From positions 75,070,028-75,134,027 of the forward strand of contig CM018693.1 of the NCBI GenBank assembly GCA_009363875.1: a stretch of 64,000 bases of DNA, read 5' to 3'. The translations under genes and the position numbers were made by a program. This DNA comes from Mikania micrantha (taxonomy: Eukaryota > Streptophyta > Magnoliopsida > Asterales > Asteraceae). The notes beneath the pieces were generated by a model, which had not been told where the DNA came from, did no database searches, and saw only the letters and a program-made list of their open reading frames with translations. How positions within the stretch are numbered: the stretch's first letter is position 1; each line of letters opens with the position of its first letter. Shown piece by piece: positions 12,125 to 24,530 of the stretch.

Positions 12125-13165
12125 ATGAATCTTATGACACTTTGTGCTCCTCCCAGCACTTCTTTCTTCATTCTCCCCCTCAGACCTGTATCATTTATAC
12201 TATCTGCACACACCTCATAATCATCAGAAATATTTAGGTCGGTCTCAACTAGATCTGCTGTCATATGAACTGGTTTGCTAGAACCAGTGGCGAAATCACA
12301 CCTTCGGTCTGATTTCAACAACAGATCATCAACAGATGTGTTGATGTTGGGCATGATGGAGTAGTTATGGTTAAACGGAGGTTTCACCTCAGTAAAACCA
12401 AGGCCAATTTTCTCCTCTCTCCTACACTAGACATCAATCATATTGGACACCGCAGTACTAGCATACTCATATTTATCAGCTTGAATTTTAGTTTTGGACA
12501 ATTCAGACTTAAGATGCTCCAACTACGAAGTGATTTCATCTATCTGACACCTTGCGTCCTGATAGTTGGACTCTTTATCACTTAATAATTCTTTTAATTG
12601 TGAAATGTCACACCTTTCAGCGTCAAGTTTCTTTCTGAAAAGTGCTTCATTTTTGAGAAATTCAGAGTTAAAGTACTTACGTTTGGTGGCTTCTTTGATT
12701 AAGTCCTTATTGTGAGAACGGTACTTAAATACTTTATCAATGCAAGAAGTTGAGCAAAGATTTTGGGTTACCTCATTTTTCTTTTCATCCACCTCTGCCA
12801 TAAATGTGTGGCTTAGGGTCAACTCTAACTCCTACACTTCATCGCTCCAATCATAGGAGTCTCTTTCCTGAGTCACCAGAGCTTTGGATGTACTAGCACC
12901 TCCCCCTACAACAGCCTTCTCATCCGGGTTCTTCTCACCCTCCTTCGCCACCTTTGGCTATTTGCACTTCCTTGCAAAGTGACCAGCTTGGTCACAATTG
13001 TAGAATTGCAACTTTGATATATCAAATCCCAACTTCTTCCCTGGGTTGTTGCTGAAACTGTTCCTTCCATATTTCTTGATGAACTTCTTCACACGGAAGA
13101 CTGCCATTGCCATTTGTCAAGAAATATCCATCTCTTCCACATCTGCCTGGTTGATCTCCCCCAAA
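12125..13165 (-). pseudogene. Copia gag C-terminal region with zinc knuckle, broken
   Basis: Read on the minus strand, 13165 to about 12940 encodes the end of a copia gag: a conserved QMAMAVFR segment, a basic stretch and then FYNCDQAGHFARKC, a CCHC knuckle whose first Cys is changed to Phe. A TGA at the QMAMAVFR entry replaces the Trp that I expect there. Open frames at 12523-12822 and 12091-12387 follow, the first a Lys/Glu-rich coiled coil ending in SKTKIQ-type heptads, as is usual for the gag C-terminus of Sirevirus-type elements. The capsid part is missing: at about 13168 the sequence switches to a gypsy LTR. Not continuous with the plus-strand copia element at 1-6642. Confidence 0.72.
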
Positions 13166-13170
13166 TTAAC

Positions 13171-14340
13171 TGTTCAACCCCAATGCCTCCATTTCAAGAT
13201 CTCAACCCTTTTCATCCCATTTCGCTCAAATACGAGGTCCACAGTAAGTATTAGCACCGATCCTTTGCACCTGAACACTCCAAAAAGTTTTAACATCAAT
13301 TTTGATCATAAAAACACCAAAAACAACCATCGATTTCAAAAATGGCGTTCTTGGTGAACTTGCAAGCGAATGAGCTGTACGAAGGGCTCATTCGTGTGAA
13401 CGAGAAGCCTCGTTCGTGAAGAAGAGTCACACGAACGAGCTGCCAAACGAATGAGAAATCACGCGAACGAAATGGGTTCTTTCGCGTGGAATAACCACAC
13501 GAATGAAGACCCATTTGCACGAATGTATGACTAGAATGAGGGTATATATTCGCATCATCCCATTCGTGTGAATGAGGGCCTTTGCACGAACCGCTCGTTC
13601 GCACCAAGAGCAGCCCAAAACGACTAAGTGTTGAAAGTTCTATCTTACATCATTCGTACTGATAGAACCGAACCTTAGACCAAATTTTAAATCTAATCAA
13701 GATAAAACGAAATACAATACGTTTTCCAAAATCAAATCAAAACACCGAACACTAAACCGTTCGACACCTAACTAACTAATATTTAACACAAGATCCAAAC
13801 CGAGAGATCATACCGAGTGCGTGCATCGACGACCCATAACCTCATGTGAGTTCACATACCCCTTTGTTTTCAATTTTCTGGCTTCCAAATCATTTGAGGC
13901 TGAGAACATGAAACCTCCTATTCGAATGATCAACGAATAAGAGTTATTTTCTAACGTTTTCAATAAAAGGATCAACTTTCAACCTCTTATTCGAATGTTA
14001 TACTAATAAATGTCTTTTCAATCATTTTTACTGAGCGTTCATCGCTCCATTCAACTTTTCATTAAACAACAACAACAAACCAGTTTCGAGGGTTCAAAAC
14101 ACAAATCATCAAGGAGGTGTCCGTTGACCACAACAGTTCGAGGCTTTGTGCCCAACCAAGAGGTGAACGGACACGAACCGTGAAATTGTGTAATGCACAT
14201 TCGAGAACTATCATTTTCATGGGATTCCCCCATCAAACAAACAACATTTTTGCATGCTATCTATCTAGGGTAATTCAATAGGACATGTGTCCACACAACA
14301 TCACATCGAGAATTCGCTGAGGAATTCTAGAACAAGTCTC
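13171..14340 (+). repeat. Tekay-type LTR fragment (middle part)
   Basis: Colinear with 19876-21035 of the complete LTR at 19139-22143, including the atttcaagatctcaac start, the word array around gcgaacga/cattcg (13370-13605), the ggctgagaacatgaaacc block and the gagcgttcatcgctcc block. It is cut at the left by the gag remnant and at 14341 by a minus-strand LTR that begins TGATGTGCG. Confidence 0.8.
13365..13608 (+). repeat. Array of cattcg/cgaatg words in Tekay LTR
   Basis: About fifteen copies of the half-words attcg, cgaacg or cgaatg occur in 244 bases, many as facing pairs such as cattcgtgtgaatg. The matching array in the other LTR copy is at 20070-20320. Confidence 0.7.
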
Positions 14341-16194
14341 ATGATGTGCGTGAAACTATACATTTTATATGATGGATTTTTCATACAGATTATAGTTTTA
14401 AAATGGTCTTTACGAAAAATAAATCACACACAATAGGCAAGTGTACCTATCGTATAGTAATATAGCTAATGGTAAGAACCGAATATCAATCCATGGACAC
14501 GATATCTCCCAATACTAAACCTCGGTCAATGTTTAGCACAAACATGAAGAAGTCGGGTTTGTGAAAAATAATAACTAAATAATTAGATTTTAAAATAATC
14601 TAAAGTCTAAGAAAATTGCCTAGATTATGAATTCACTTAGTCTAGTGATGTGATTAATATGAATTGGTAAATCAAAGGTTGACTAGATTCCGGTCAAAGA
14701 TATCTAATCCTATAATCTTTTGGAAAATCAAAATGATAAATACATTCTAATCACCTAAGATTAGTCTATGAAGCCTAGATTCATGGTCTATGTCAAGATT
14801 TAATCAAGAATTATTCATCCATCAAGAATCTTAATTCTACAACTTAAGGAAAACTAACATGACTTATACATACTAATTACCCTAAGTTGCAGAAATTCAA
14901 CAAAACTACAATTTCTTCCAACTTATAATCTATGAATGCAATTATGCAAATGAGGTCATTTGGCCCTAATTTCCTAACTCACATGTTATTCATGCTCAAC
15001 AAATCATAATATCACCATGGTTTTTCCAAACTTTAGTGAAAGAAAGTATTCTTAAATAAGTTTAATAATATTCAAGAAACCAATTATAATTCCTAATCTC
15101 ATGGCATAATCTTAAAAACAAGTTCTATGATCATAAACAAATGTTTGATCATGGTTTTCCAACATATTATGACTAAACATTCATCATTCTTGAACACTAA
15201 TCAACCTACACGAATATACAACATCATTGGAACAACATCATAATTTCATCTTGAATCTTGACATAAACCATTCTTACCAATTCATAAAATCAACATCACA
15301 TGGACATAAGTTTCATCATAATCTAAAAATAAAGTGATTAGCCCATAAGGCTTACAAAAACAACAATAATGTAGGTAAAATTAAAAAGAAACATGATGGA
15401 AATAACAAATTCAAACCACTCGCAAGCAAGGATTGGAAACAAAATGGTGTTGGATGCTTCTTAGATCTTCAACACCTTCAAAATCTCCCTTAGAAAGCTT
15501 AGGAAATTCTGATCAGGGGGTATTTTTGCTCCAGGAAGTCCAGCCCTTTCAAATGAAGATAAAAACTCAATTTATAGATGTAGGACCTGAGAAACCCTTG
15601 GAAACCACTCGGTTCCTTGCAGATTCTTCTTGGCAGGCCCCTGAATAGTGTGGAATCCTAATCAAGGGTTTTCCAATCAAAATCACCAAGCCCCGTGGCA
15701 ATCCGATGATGTAGAATCAACGTTTTGATCGAAATCGAACACCACTTGGTGAGAAACAAAGTTGGACAAGGAGAGGCGGCTCAAAACCCTAGGAAAATGA
15801 CATGGAGCGCTCAGGGGTCAGAGAAGTTATCTAAACATTCTGTTTGCAAGTCTATATATAAACTGAACTCATTCGGCCGAATGAGTTGTGCGAAACACTC
15901 ATTCGGACGAATGACTTAGCCGAATGAGCTGGCTGGTCAACCGAATGAGTCATGCGAGTGACTCATTCTCTCACCTCAGTCATTCACTAGTCGTTCATTC
16001 GTGCGAAAGGACTCATTCGTAGGTACCATTCGCACGAATGGGTCTGTAACATAGTCAAAGACAAACATAGTTAAACATATTAAACTCAATTAAACATACG
16101 AACAATACAGAATAATCGATTTCATTAGTGATATAAACTTTATACAATCCAAATCATACAAAACATAGAACTAGGGACATTACATGCTCCAACA
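14341..16194 (-). repeat. Athila-family LTR, minus strand (3' LTR of a third-ORF element)
   Basis: On the minus strand the segment starts TGTTGGAGCATG at 16194, directly after a PPT, and ends GCACATCA at 14341. Its downstream 1.1 kb matches 37870-38879 plus 41235-41440, the 5' LTR of the Athila element, which fixes the family. A TATA box (minus TATATATAG, 15852-15860) has an array of cattcg-type words just upstream in minus orientation (15865-16045). Length 1854 bp. It abuts a Tekay LTR at 14340; no target duplication can be read because the other side was lost. Confidence 0.72.
15865..16045 (-). repeat. Array of cattcg..cgaatg words upstream of TATA
   Basis: At least nine occurrences of cattcg/cgaatg, several as complete palindromic words (cattcggccgaatg, cattcggacgaatg, cattcgcacgaatg), lie immediately upstream of the minus-strand TATA box. 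Confidence 0.75.
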
Positions 16195-16207
16195 AACTCC
16201 CCCTTGG
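16195..16207 (-). other. Polypurine tract
   Basis: Minus-strand CCAAGGGGGAGTT immediately precedes the TGTTGGAG start of the LTR. Confidence 0.7.
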
Positions 16208-17205
16208 ACCTAGTTCTCTACTTGTCAGCACCAGTCTTCAAAAACTTTTCTGAAAGAGCTTTCCAGTCAGAGCAGGCATGGAAATCAAACGCGAAGCATA
16301 GCCTGCTCCATGTCTCCAACATCAAAGAATATTTGACATGTGTATAAGGTCTTCATGTCTTCTAGTGACAGATTTTTCAGCCACATAGGATCAAAAATAC
16401 AAATAGTATCCCATGTATCTTCTTTGTAGAATACAATCACAGCCTCCGCAGTCCTCCCATCATTGTACCACCATCTGAAGCTGTCCAAAAAGTCATGACG
16501 CATCTTTCGTAAAGGAATCTTCCTCATGACATTCGGAGGCAGCCACTTTAGGATCACTTTATGTCTGCGGGTGTTAGCATCAATCTCCGGTTGATAGTAC
16601 CTTTCCGGTTGCTGTAGTTTACCCATCTTTTCCTGTACTCGAACTGGATTTGCCTTGCAAAGCAGGACGACATCCCCGAATGCTCACAGTACAACGTCTT
16701 CAGACGTGCAAGCTGATTGACTTCAAATCCCGGAAACGTCTTGAAGTCGTGAGGAAAATGGAAGTACTGGATCCCCTTCTCTCTCTTCACTGCATTACAG
16801 CGCAAGTCATGAAAGTATGCCCAACTCCGAATCTAACCGCCAGATGTATATCCTTTGGTCCTGTAGACTTTGGTGTGCGGAGTTGGCATTGGTGGAACAC
16901 TTTCTTTCTTCAGTACTTCCCAGTAAGCTGCCCATTCTTCCTTCCTCTTCTGTATGTCTTCTGTTGAAGACTCGCTGCCGCTGACCTTCTCGTCTATCTT
17001 TCTGCTAAGTTCCTCCTCAGTATGTCGACCAAAAAGATCAGCAAAAGTGGGCAGCTCCTCTTCAGCTGAAGTGTACTTTGTGCTCTCTTCTTCTGTAGGA
17101 TCCTCCAAAATCACCTCATCAATATCATCAAATACCTCCGGAGTAGGAAGATTAGAAATGGGAACAGTATCATCATCCAGCACCACCTCATCAGGATTCA
17201 GCCCC
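16208..17205 (-). pseudogene. Third-ORF-type protein linked to the Athila-family LTR, broken
   Basis: Minus-strand frames 17219-16833, 16805-16554 and 16626-16285 give one interrupted product. An acidic Glu/Asp-rich N-terminal piece is followed by EEWAAYWEVLKKESVPP, a globular block ending FPHDFKTFPGFEV, and a C-terminal block with WWYNDGRTAEAVIV and IFDPMWLKNLSLEDM. The last two align by eye with CCWMYDKDK...RPRDFCTLPKFEI and WYFDEKTLAAVII...ILDPMDLLKYG of the 25595-26797 frame. The gene points to the LTR at 16194 through a PPT, so it is a 3'-terminal ORF. Its 5' part is cut at about 17205 where Tekay internal sequence starts. Function unknown. Confidence 0.65.
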
Positions 17206-19124
17206 TGATCACTTGGCAACTACAAGGAAACCAGTACTCCCGAGAGAGCAGGAGTTATTTCAAGAATCAAGAGATCTCATGTGAGCCCGATATCCCTTCA
17301 ATTGAGCTTTCTACCCCTGAAAGCTACAGGTCATATTCGAGTGAGCCATCGAAGTCATAGTCGACGAATACTGAATACACCAACGCAGACAAAGAAAATG
17401 ACAAGAGGGATGTTCAATAATTGGGCTGTCAAACTGTTTAATGAGAGACTTTTGACCACTTCGGCCTGATTTTGAATAGCCATTTCCTACACATTCAAAG
17501 ATCGTTCGTCAACTAAACATCATCGCGCGGATGAGACCTGACAATTAATTTTGGGATTTGAAAGCATAGTAGAGCACAGACCGCCTACAGCCATGATCAT
17601 TTCTCTACCACAATGCTTTATGACATATGACTCGGTCATAAATTGGAGGATTTGTGGGAGGCTAACTACAAGCGCCTGACACTGGTGAGAAGAGATAGCA
17701 ATTACCTCCATCCAAAACACAAGGAGTTTAGTCCTTTTGAGGAGGTAGTGCTAACATTACAGCGCGTCAAGGAAAAAGGCATGGGCCTTATACGCCTGCA
17801 TTGTGATGTTATGGTGAAGGCGGAAACCGCAAACCATCGGCAGCTTGAAAACAAGGCATCCTCTGCCATTTTCTTGCGAATCATCATTCCTAGAATGGCA
17901 GTGTAGCTAAAGTCTGCTTACATCTCTCGGACTAGCACTAATGACTGCAAGGGACAATGAGGAAGCCGAATTCTGAGGATGAATGTGAAGAGACGGTCAT
18001 TGACGGTCTAAGTTCAACACATTAAGATCACGGACGGCGAAGGAACAATCAACAATGTCAAGAAACGATAATCTTCACCTCCCAAATGAGTATCACTTTC
18101 AATAACCCAACACCAGAAAGCATCCTCTACATGCGGCGTCCAAAGCAACCACTGGTAAGGGAATCCTGGGAGCGAATCAAAGGAGAAATTACTCTATGAG
18201 CTCAGGATTGGAAGAGAAACAATCCAGGATAGTCCTGAGAGAACTATGTTTCCAGATTGTGCAATGCCACAACTGCCCTATCTGTACCCGATCGTCGAGT
18301 AATAAGACGAGGGAAGTCAATCGACAATGGGCAGAATTTCCAAAACCCAATCGAAGACAATCCCTAATTTGTTCTACCTAAACAAATTACAAAACCAAGG
18401 CCTCAGAGCAGTCACAAGTCCAAGCTGAAGGGACATCCATACAACTCCAAGAGCAAACCGTGAACTTGGGGATATGAAGGGAGGAGATCATACGTATACA
18501 TCTCGGGAAGAATGCAAGAAAACCGTACGATACAAAGGATATGGTTCAACACATTGCATTGTCAACATTGAGTAAGATTGAGGAAGTAGACGTTCTTGGA
18601 AACGCAAAGTGGAAACACTGCTTCAATGAAAAGTCTAAACAGATTAGACTAACTACTAAGCAAAGCCCAAAATCTACACGAGTTAAGCTCGTAAACCTAT
18701 ACCATTTGAGAAGCATCAAGGATAACCGATCCAAGTTATACATCTGCTTCAATCAAACCACAACCATCAACGCGGTCAATAAATGACACAGGGACACAAA
18801 TGGTATCGTAACATCATTTGTGTATAAATCGTCTGTGTAAAACCGAGTTGACCACATTACATCATCGAGAATTTTTGAGTATCACACATACATTCTACAC
18901 ATCTCGAACCAAACAATCAACCAACAACTGTTGTCGGCAACTCACAGGACTCGAGCGAAGTACACACAAATGGATATCAGATTGTGTAACATTTTTCCAA
19001 TGAACGCCTCAGTACAACAGGGAGAACATGGAGACTCAAAATCCTAACCGGTCGTCTCCCAGTACATTCAAAAGGGAAATGAGGGCCCGATAACGCATTT
19101 TCAAATTTCGGGACGAAATTCCTT
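17206..19124 (+). mobile_element. 3' internal region of a non-autonomous Tekay-type element
   Basis: This block runs up to a PPT and LTR. Its first 1.3 kb is repeated at 23336-24529 and, in diverged form, at 43577-48907 (split there by a nested LTR). The phrase ggacgaaattcctt before the PPT is typical of Tekay elements. No protease, RT, RNase H or integrase motif can be found; open frames (17643-17906, 18541-18786) are not conserved between copies and are not called as genes. The region appears to be what is left after pol was deleted. Confidence 0.65.
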
Positions 19125-19138
19125 CAACAGGGGGAGAC
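19125..19138 (+). other. Tekay polypurine tract
   Basis: aacagggggagac sits right before TGTGACAACC, the LTR start. Confidence 0.8.
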
Positions 19139-22100
19139 TGTGACAACCGGTACCCGAGCTACCATGAGTCTGAAATCCAAGGGTGTACACAGTCACAGTG
19201 GAAGACATAGGATTACGGGAGCGAAGACAACAATACTAAACGACAATAAAAATACACGGGTTCTCCAAAAACAGTTAGGAGAATCCACTTAATTACATAA
19301 ACATGAATCAGAAGAAAAGAGAAACAACCTGTGAGGAAAACAATGAACAAAACCTGAATGGATAACAATTTGAGTGTCGATCTGATGAGATGTCGACATG
19401 GGTGACGATCCATGTGGATATGTTGTTAGATTCGGATGTTTTAATTGATATCTATACATTATCGAACAATGTCAGCAGTTAAATACAACGCGGCGTGTGT
19501 ATGGGTGACTATTCATACAGATGTCAGCGTGGGTCTTTAACGTTGACGTAAAATATAACAATTTTAAATAAAAACCCACCAAAACAACTTAATAAACAGT
19601 CAAAATTTTAAAACACACAACCGTTCTTACGAAAGGACTTCATTCGTACGAGCGGGTATAATTCGTGAAGCTTTAGAGCCACAGTTCATTCGCACGAATG
19701 GGAGCCATTCGTACGAATGGCTGATTCGTGTGACAGCACATCTATAAAAGCAACACTTAAGTTTTTCAAACCCATTTTTCACCCAACTCTCCCAAATGAA
19801 CCCCTCTTTCGCCCCTCTCTATTTTCAGCCATTTCTACACGAAATCGGACCATTTCACCGTCCAAATCGTGTGTATTTCAACCCCAACACCTCCATTTCA
19901 AGATTTCAACGCTTTTTATCTCGTTTCGGTCAAATAAGAGCACCACAGTAAGTATTAGGACCGATCCTTAGCACCAAAACACTCCAAAACGTTTTACCAT
20001 CAATTTCGACCATAAAAACACCAAAAACAACCACCGATTTCAAAAATGGTGTTCTTGGTAAGCTTGCAGGCAAATGAGCCATACGAAGGACTCATTTGTG
20101 CGAACGAGAAGCCTCGTTAGTGAAGAAGAGTCACGCGAATAAGTTGCCGAACGAACGAGCCATCACACGAATGACATGGGTTCATTCTTGTGGAACAACA
20201 ATACGAATGAAGACCAATTCGCACAAACGGATAACACGAAGGGGAGCATGCATTCGCATCACTCCGTTCGTGTGAATGAGGGCCATTCGCACGAACCACT
20301 CGTTTGTACCAAGAACAGCCCAAAACGGCTAAGTGTTGGAAGTTCAATCTTAAACCACTTGTAATGATAGAACCAAACCTTAGAACAAATTTTAAATCTA
20401 ATCAAAATAAAATGAAATAACAATACATTTTCCAAAATCACATCAAAACATCGAGCACAAAACCGTTCAACACCTAACTAACTAATATTTAACACAGGAT
20501 CCAAACCAAGAGATCATACCAAGTGAGTGCATCGACGACCCAAGACCTCAGGTGAGTTCACAGACCCCTTATTTTCAATTTTCTTCCTTCCATATTATTT
20601 GGGGCTGAGAACATGAAACCTCTTATTCGAGTGATCAACAAATAAGAGTTATTTTCATATGATTTCAATAAAAGGATCAACCCTCAATCACTTATACGAA
20701 TGTTATACATATAAGTGTCTTTTCAATTACTTTTACTGAGCGTTCATCGCTCCATCTAACTTTTCATCAAACAACAGCAACAAACCAGTTTCAAGGGTTC
20801 AGAACACAAATCACCGAGGAAATGTCCGTTGACCACAATAGTTCGAGGCTTTGTGCCCAACCAAGAGGTGAACGGACACAAATCGTGGAATTGTGTAGTG
20901 CACAATCGAATACCATCATTTTCATGGGAATCCCCCATCAAACAAACAATATTTTGTATGGTATCTGTCTAGGGTAATTCACTAGGACATGCATCCACCC
21001 AACAACACATCGGGAATTCGTTGAGGAATTCTCGAACAACACAAATCAGAGTCATTTACCATTCGTTGACCTGGGTCAACCGACGGTAACGTAGATGGTA
21101 CGACAGGTTTAACTAACCTCCAGCACTGAGGCTGGTACATTACACGCAGCACACATACAACAACAACTCAGATTAGTTCCAGGGTAACTAATCACACAAA
21201 CATATCAGTTAGGGTTGGTAAATGATCACAAGGGTGATATTACAGACAGACCACACAACAAGAACAAGAGTTTTCAAATCAGATAAATGTTCAAGACCTA
21301 GTCTTGAACGAGTTTCAAACAAGTACACGGTAAACAATGTTTTACTAGAAGAAAGGAGCGTCACTTGTGTGATTTTCTAAACAAACAAAACATGTCTCCT
21401 ATATCAGGATACAGAGCATACGCTTCTTTCTCACAACTTAATTTTACAACCATCTGTCGTGTCGAGTGGAGTGGAGATACACAAGTGACAAGGTCCGATT
21501 TCCATTAAGGACACCCTCGTGGATCATCGAAGCGGTGGTGGGCTGGCGGTAAGCCTCACCCTACGTATGCCCTATACATAAACTACCTTCGGTGATTTGG
21601 GGTGGTGTCAGTAATGATGGTCAGACCGAGGCACTTGTGTAGTTCATTCGTGGTTTTCAACACCATTCACACATCATATTTCAAATCGATGTGAATGGAA
21701 AGACTTTCACCAAACCTTGTACAAAACCTAACATTTGCAAAACTAATGTGACTCACCAACCTAGTGTTGACATATTTTACATGTTCTCAGGTGAAGAACA
21801 TGTGAAAGCAGGATGACATTAGAGAGAGAAAGATAGGATACCTTAGAGGAACCTACAACTCCTGCATGGAATCTCTCCGGTTAGCTCGGATACAAGATTC
21901 AAGACTTGCATCTGTGCAAGCATCCTTGTGGGACATTTGGTCCACATTTCAGATGTCCAAGTCAAGTTGTAATAGAATTAAATTATGAATCAGTTGTAAT
22001 TTAATTTTATTCATTTATTGTATTTTAGTATTTCTCATATCATCATGTGTAATGTAACAATCTGATCACTCTGATTACAATCACACTTCGGGACTATTCC

Positions 22101-22143
22101 GCCAGTCGGGTCTCTGATCCGACCCGCCGGCTCGAGGTGTGAC
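19139..22143 (+). repeat. Complete Tekay-type LTR
   Basis: The 3005-bp segment starts TGTGACAACCGG after a PPT and ends GGTGTGACA, with a PBS four bases later. It therefore has internal sequence on both sides, as expected if two elements were fused through a shared LTR. A TATA box (TATAAAAG) lies at 19743-19750 between two arrays of cattcg/cgaatg words (19625-19732 and 20070-20320). Further in are ggggctgagaacatg (20595), the gggctggcgg...ctacgtatgccctata block (21540-21592) and a CCGCCGGCTCGAGG tail. Fragments of the same LTR are at 13171-14340, 41790-42440 and 52413-53878. Confidence 0.88.
19625..20320 (+). repeat. Two arrays of cattcgtrcgaatg words flanking the LTR TATA box
   Basis: Upstream array 19625-19732 contains perfect words cattcgcacgaatg and cattcgtacgaatg. 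Downstream array 20070-20320 contains degenerate forms in both orientations. The TATA box at 19743 lies between them. Confidence 0.75.
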
Positions 22144-22146
22144 AAA

Positions 22147-22158
22147 TTGGTGTCAGAG
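22147..22158 (+). other. Primer binding site (initiator tRNA-Met)
   Basis: TGGTGTCAGAGC differs by one base from TGGTATCAGAGC, the complement of the plant initiator Met tRNA 3' end, used by most Tekay and many other plant LTR elements. It is four bases past the LTR end. Confidence 0.85.
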
Positions 22159-22311
22159 CCATGGTTATAGAGAATTAGGTTTTTACTTAAACGGTTTGGC
22201 CTAGACTATAACCTAGGGACCTCATGTAGAAAAATTAGGATAGGAACGACTGGATGTATTACTTGTGTTTATTCACAGGTACAAATCGTTTCCACTTTGG
22301 GGGTAATCAGA

Positions 22312-22962
22312 ATGCCTCCAAAGGAACAACCCATCGCCAACCTAGACACCACCGCCCTAGCTACTCTCATCGCGGAGCAACTCATCGCTTCCATCCTCGA
22401 CATTGTGGATCAAATCAATCGTGGGCCCCGATACCCAGCAGACACCTCCATCGTGCCGATGAATGAAGTCGAATCTGCTACAAAGGAGTCGACGGGCGAA
22501 TCCAGCTGCCTTCTCCCCAAGAGACGAAGAACCGAAGACACTGATCAAGCGGGTCCCAGCCACCAAGGAAAACCTCTCAGACCCTACACTGGAGCATTTC
22601 CCCTTTGCAGCAAATGTCAGTATCACCACCCTGATGACAAAGGGTGCAAGTTGTGCTTTAGTTGTGGGAAGCCGGGTCATTGGGCTCAACACTGCAACTC
22701 AACAGTGGGCCCAGTTCGTAAGCGGTACGCAGGAACCTCTCCTAAGTGTACCCGCTACAAACACCATCATGTCACGAGCCAAACGTGTAAACAATGCACG
22801 ACATGCGGGATGATGGGCCACAAAAGCCAGAACTGCAGAACTTCAACAACTCAACGTCCAGGCGGTGAGACCACAACCCACCTTCCACCAAGCGACGTCA
22901 AGCGTTGTTACACATGTGGTGAACAGGGTCACGTAGCTACGAACTGCCCCAAGAGAGTGTGA
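22312..22962 (+). CDS. Capsid-less gag with three CCHC zinc knuckles
   Basis: The ORF starts at the ATG of MPPKEQP, preceded by a cacag acceptor-like site, and runs 216 codons to TGA with no interruption. The N-terminal 70 residues are of Tekay gag type. The roughly 250-residue capsid (retrotrans_gag) region expected next is absent. The C-terminal half is nucleocapsid: CFSCGKPGHWAQHC, CTTCGMMGHKSQNC and CYTCGEQGHVATNC are perfect C-x2-C-x4-H-x4-C knuckles, with Cys/His-rich CSKCQYHHPD stretches between them. It could bind nucleic acid but not form a normal particle alone. A diverged copy is at 42609-43195. It sits 150 bases after the PBS, the usual place for gag. Intactness may be chance or may reflect use in trans. 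Confidence 0.75.
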   Translation: MPPKEQPIANLDTTALATLIAEQLIASILDIVDQINRGPRYPADTSIVPMNEVESATKESTGESSCLLPKRRRTEDTDQAGPSHQGKPLRPYTGAFPLCSKCQYHHPDDKGCKLCFSCGKPGHWAQHCNSTVGPVRKRYAGTSPKCTRYKHHHVTSQTCKQCTTCGMMGHKSQNCRTSTTQRPGGETTTHLPPSDVKRCYTCGEQGHVATNCPKRV

Positions 22963-24529
22963 AACACCAAAGATGACAACAGCAAGTCGTTGACCGCGCC
23001 CACATGCCCGAGACGCCGTCGACGCAGCACCGACACATGTACCTTCTTCTATATCCTAGATAGACGTAGGGTGCATAATTTAAATATAAGCATTACCTTG
23101 TGTCCACCCATCCCAAATCCTTCAACAACCCGAAACCCCAAGGGACCGACGAGCGAGACACACCTTAGGGTCTGGGTTAGGACTAGAGAAACGAGTGTAA
23201 GGATGACTTCAGTCACCACTAGCTAATAAGGGACACAAGGAGAAAGTAAACAGTAGCTCACCATAGTGAGCAGAGGGTTCGTAAAAGCATTTCTCAGGAC
23301 ATCTCGAGTAATGTTGATCCTATGTGACTTCAAAGCGCGACCCTGATCACTTGGCAACTACAAGGAAACCAGTACTCCCGAGAGAGCAGGAGCTATTTTA
23401 GGAATCAAGATATCTCATGCGAGCTCGATATCCCTTCAATTGAGCTTTCTAACCCTGAAAGCTACAGGTCATATTCGAGTGAGCCATCGAAGTCACAGTC
23501 GACGAATACTGAATACACCAGCACAGACAAAGGAAATGACAAGAGAGATGTTCAATAATTGGGCTGTCAAACTGGTTAAATGAGAGACTTTTGACCACTT
23601 CATCCTGATTTTGAATAGTCATTTCCTACACATTCAAAGATCGTTCGTCGACTAAACATCTTCGCGCGGATGAGACCTGACCATTAATTTTGGGATTTGA
23701 AAGCGTTGTAGAGAACAGACCGCCTGCAGCCATGATCATTTTCTACCACAATGCTTTATGACATACGACTCGATCATAAATCGAAGGATTTGTGGGGAGG
23801 CCAACTACAAGCGGCTGACACTGGTGAAAAAAGATAGCAATTACCTCCCTCCAAAACACAAGGACTTTAGTCCTTTTGAGGAGGTAGTGCTAACATTACA
23901 TCGCATCACAGAAAAAGGCATGTGCATTATACGCCTGCATTGTGATGTTATGGTGAAGGCGGAAACCGCACACCATCAGCAGCTTGAAAACAAGGCATCC
24001 TCTGCCATTTTCTTGCGAATCATCATTAAGATCGCGGACGGCGAAGGAACAAACAAGAATGTCAAGAAATGATAATGTTCGCCTCCCAAATGAGCATCAC
24101 TTTCAACAACCCAACACCAGAAAGCATCCTCTACATGCGGCGTCCAACGCAACCACTAGTAAGGAATCCCGGGAGCGAATCAAAGGAGAAATTACTCCAT
24201 GAGCTTGATGGGATTGAAAGAGAAACAATCCAGGATAGTCCCGAGAGAACTATGCTGCCAGATTGTGCAATGCCACAGCTGCCCTATCTGTACCCGATCA
24301 CCGAGTAATAAGACGAAGGAAGTCAATCGACAATGGGCAGAATTTCCAAAACCCAATCGAGGACAATCCCTAATTTGTTCTACCCGAACAAATTACGAAA
24401 CCAAGGCCTCAGAGCAGTCACAACTCCAAGGTGAGGGGACATCCATACAACTCTAAGAGCAAACCGTGAACTTGGGGATATGAAGGGAGGAGATGATACG
24501 TATACATCTCAGGAACAATGCAAGAAAAC
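22963..24529 (+). mobile_element. Tekay-derived non-autonomous internal region
   Basis: Following gag, 22963-23335 shows only short frames, perhaps the edge of a deleted protease. 23336-24529 repeats 17206-18530 nearly base for base (starts ccctgatcacttggcaac). The repeat stops at about 24529, where third-ORF element sequence begins. No pol motif seen. Confidence 0.6.
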
Positions 24530-24530
24530 A

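Noticed and set aside
23758..24456. Overlapping plus-strand frames as a gene
   Set aside because: The corresponding frames at 17643-18381 differ by shifts and stops; no known motif, so treated as non-coding retroelement sequence.
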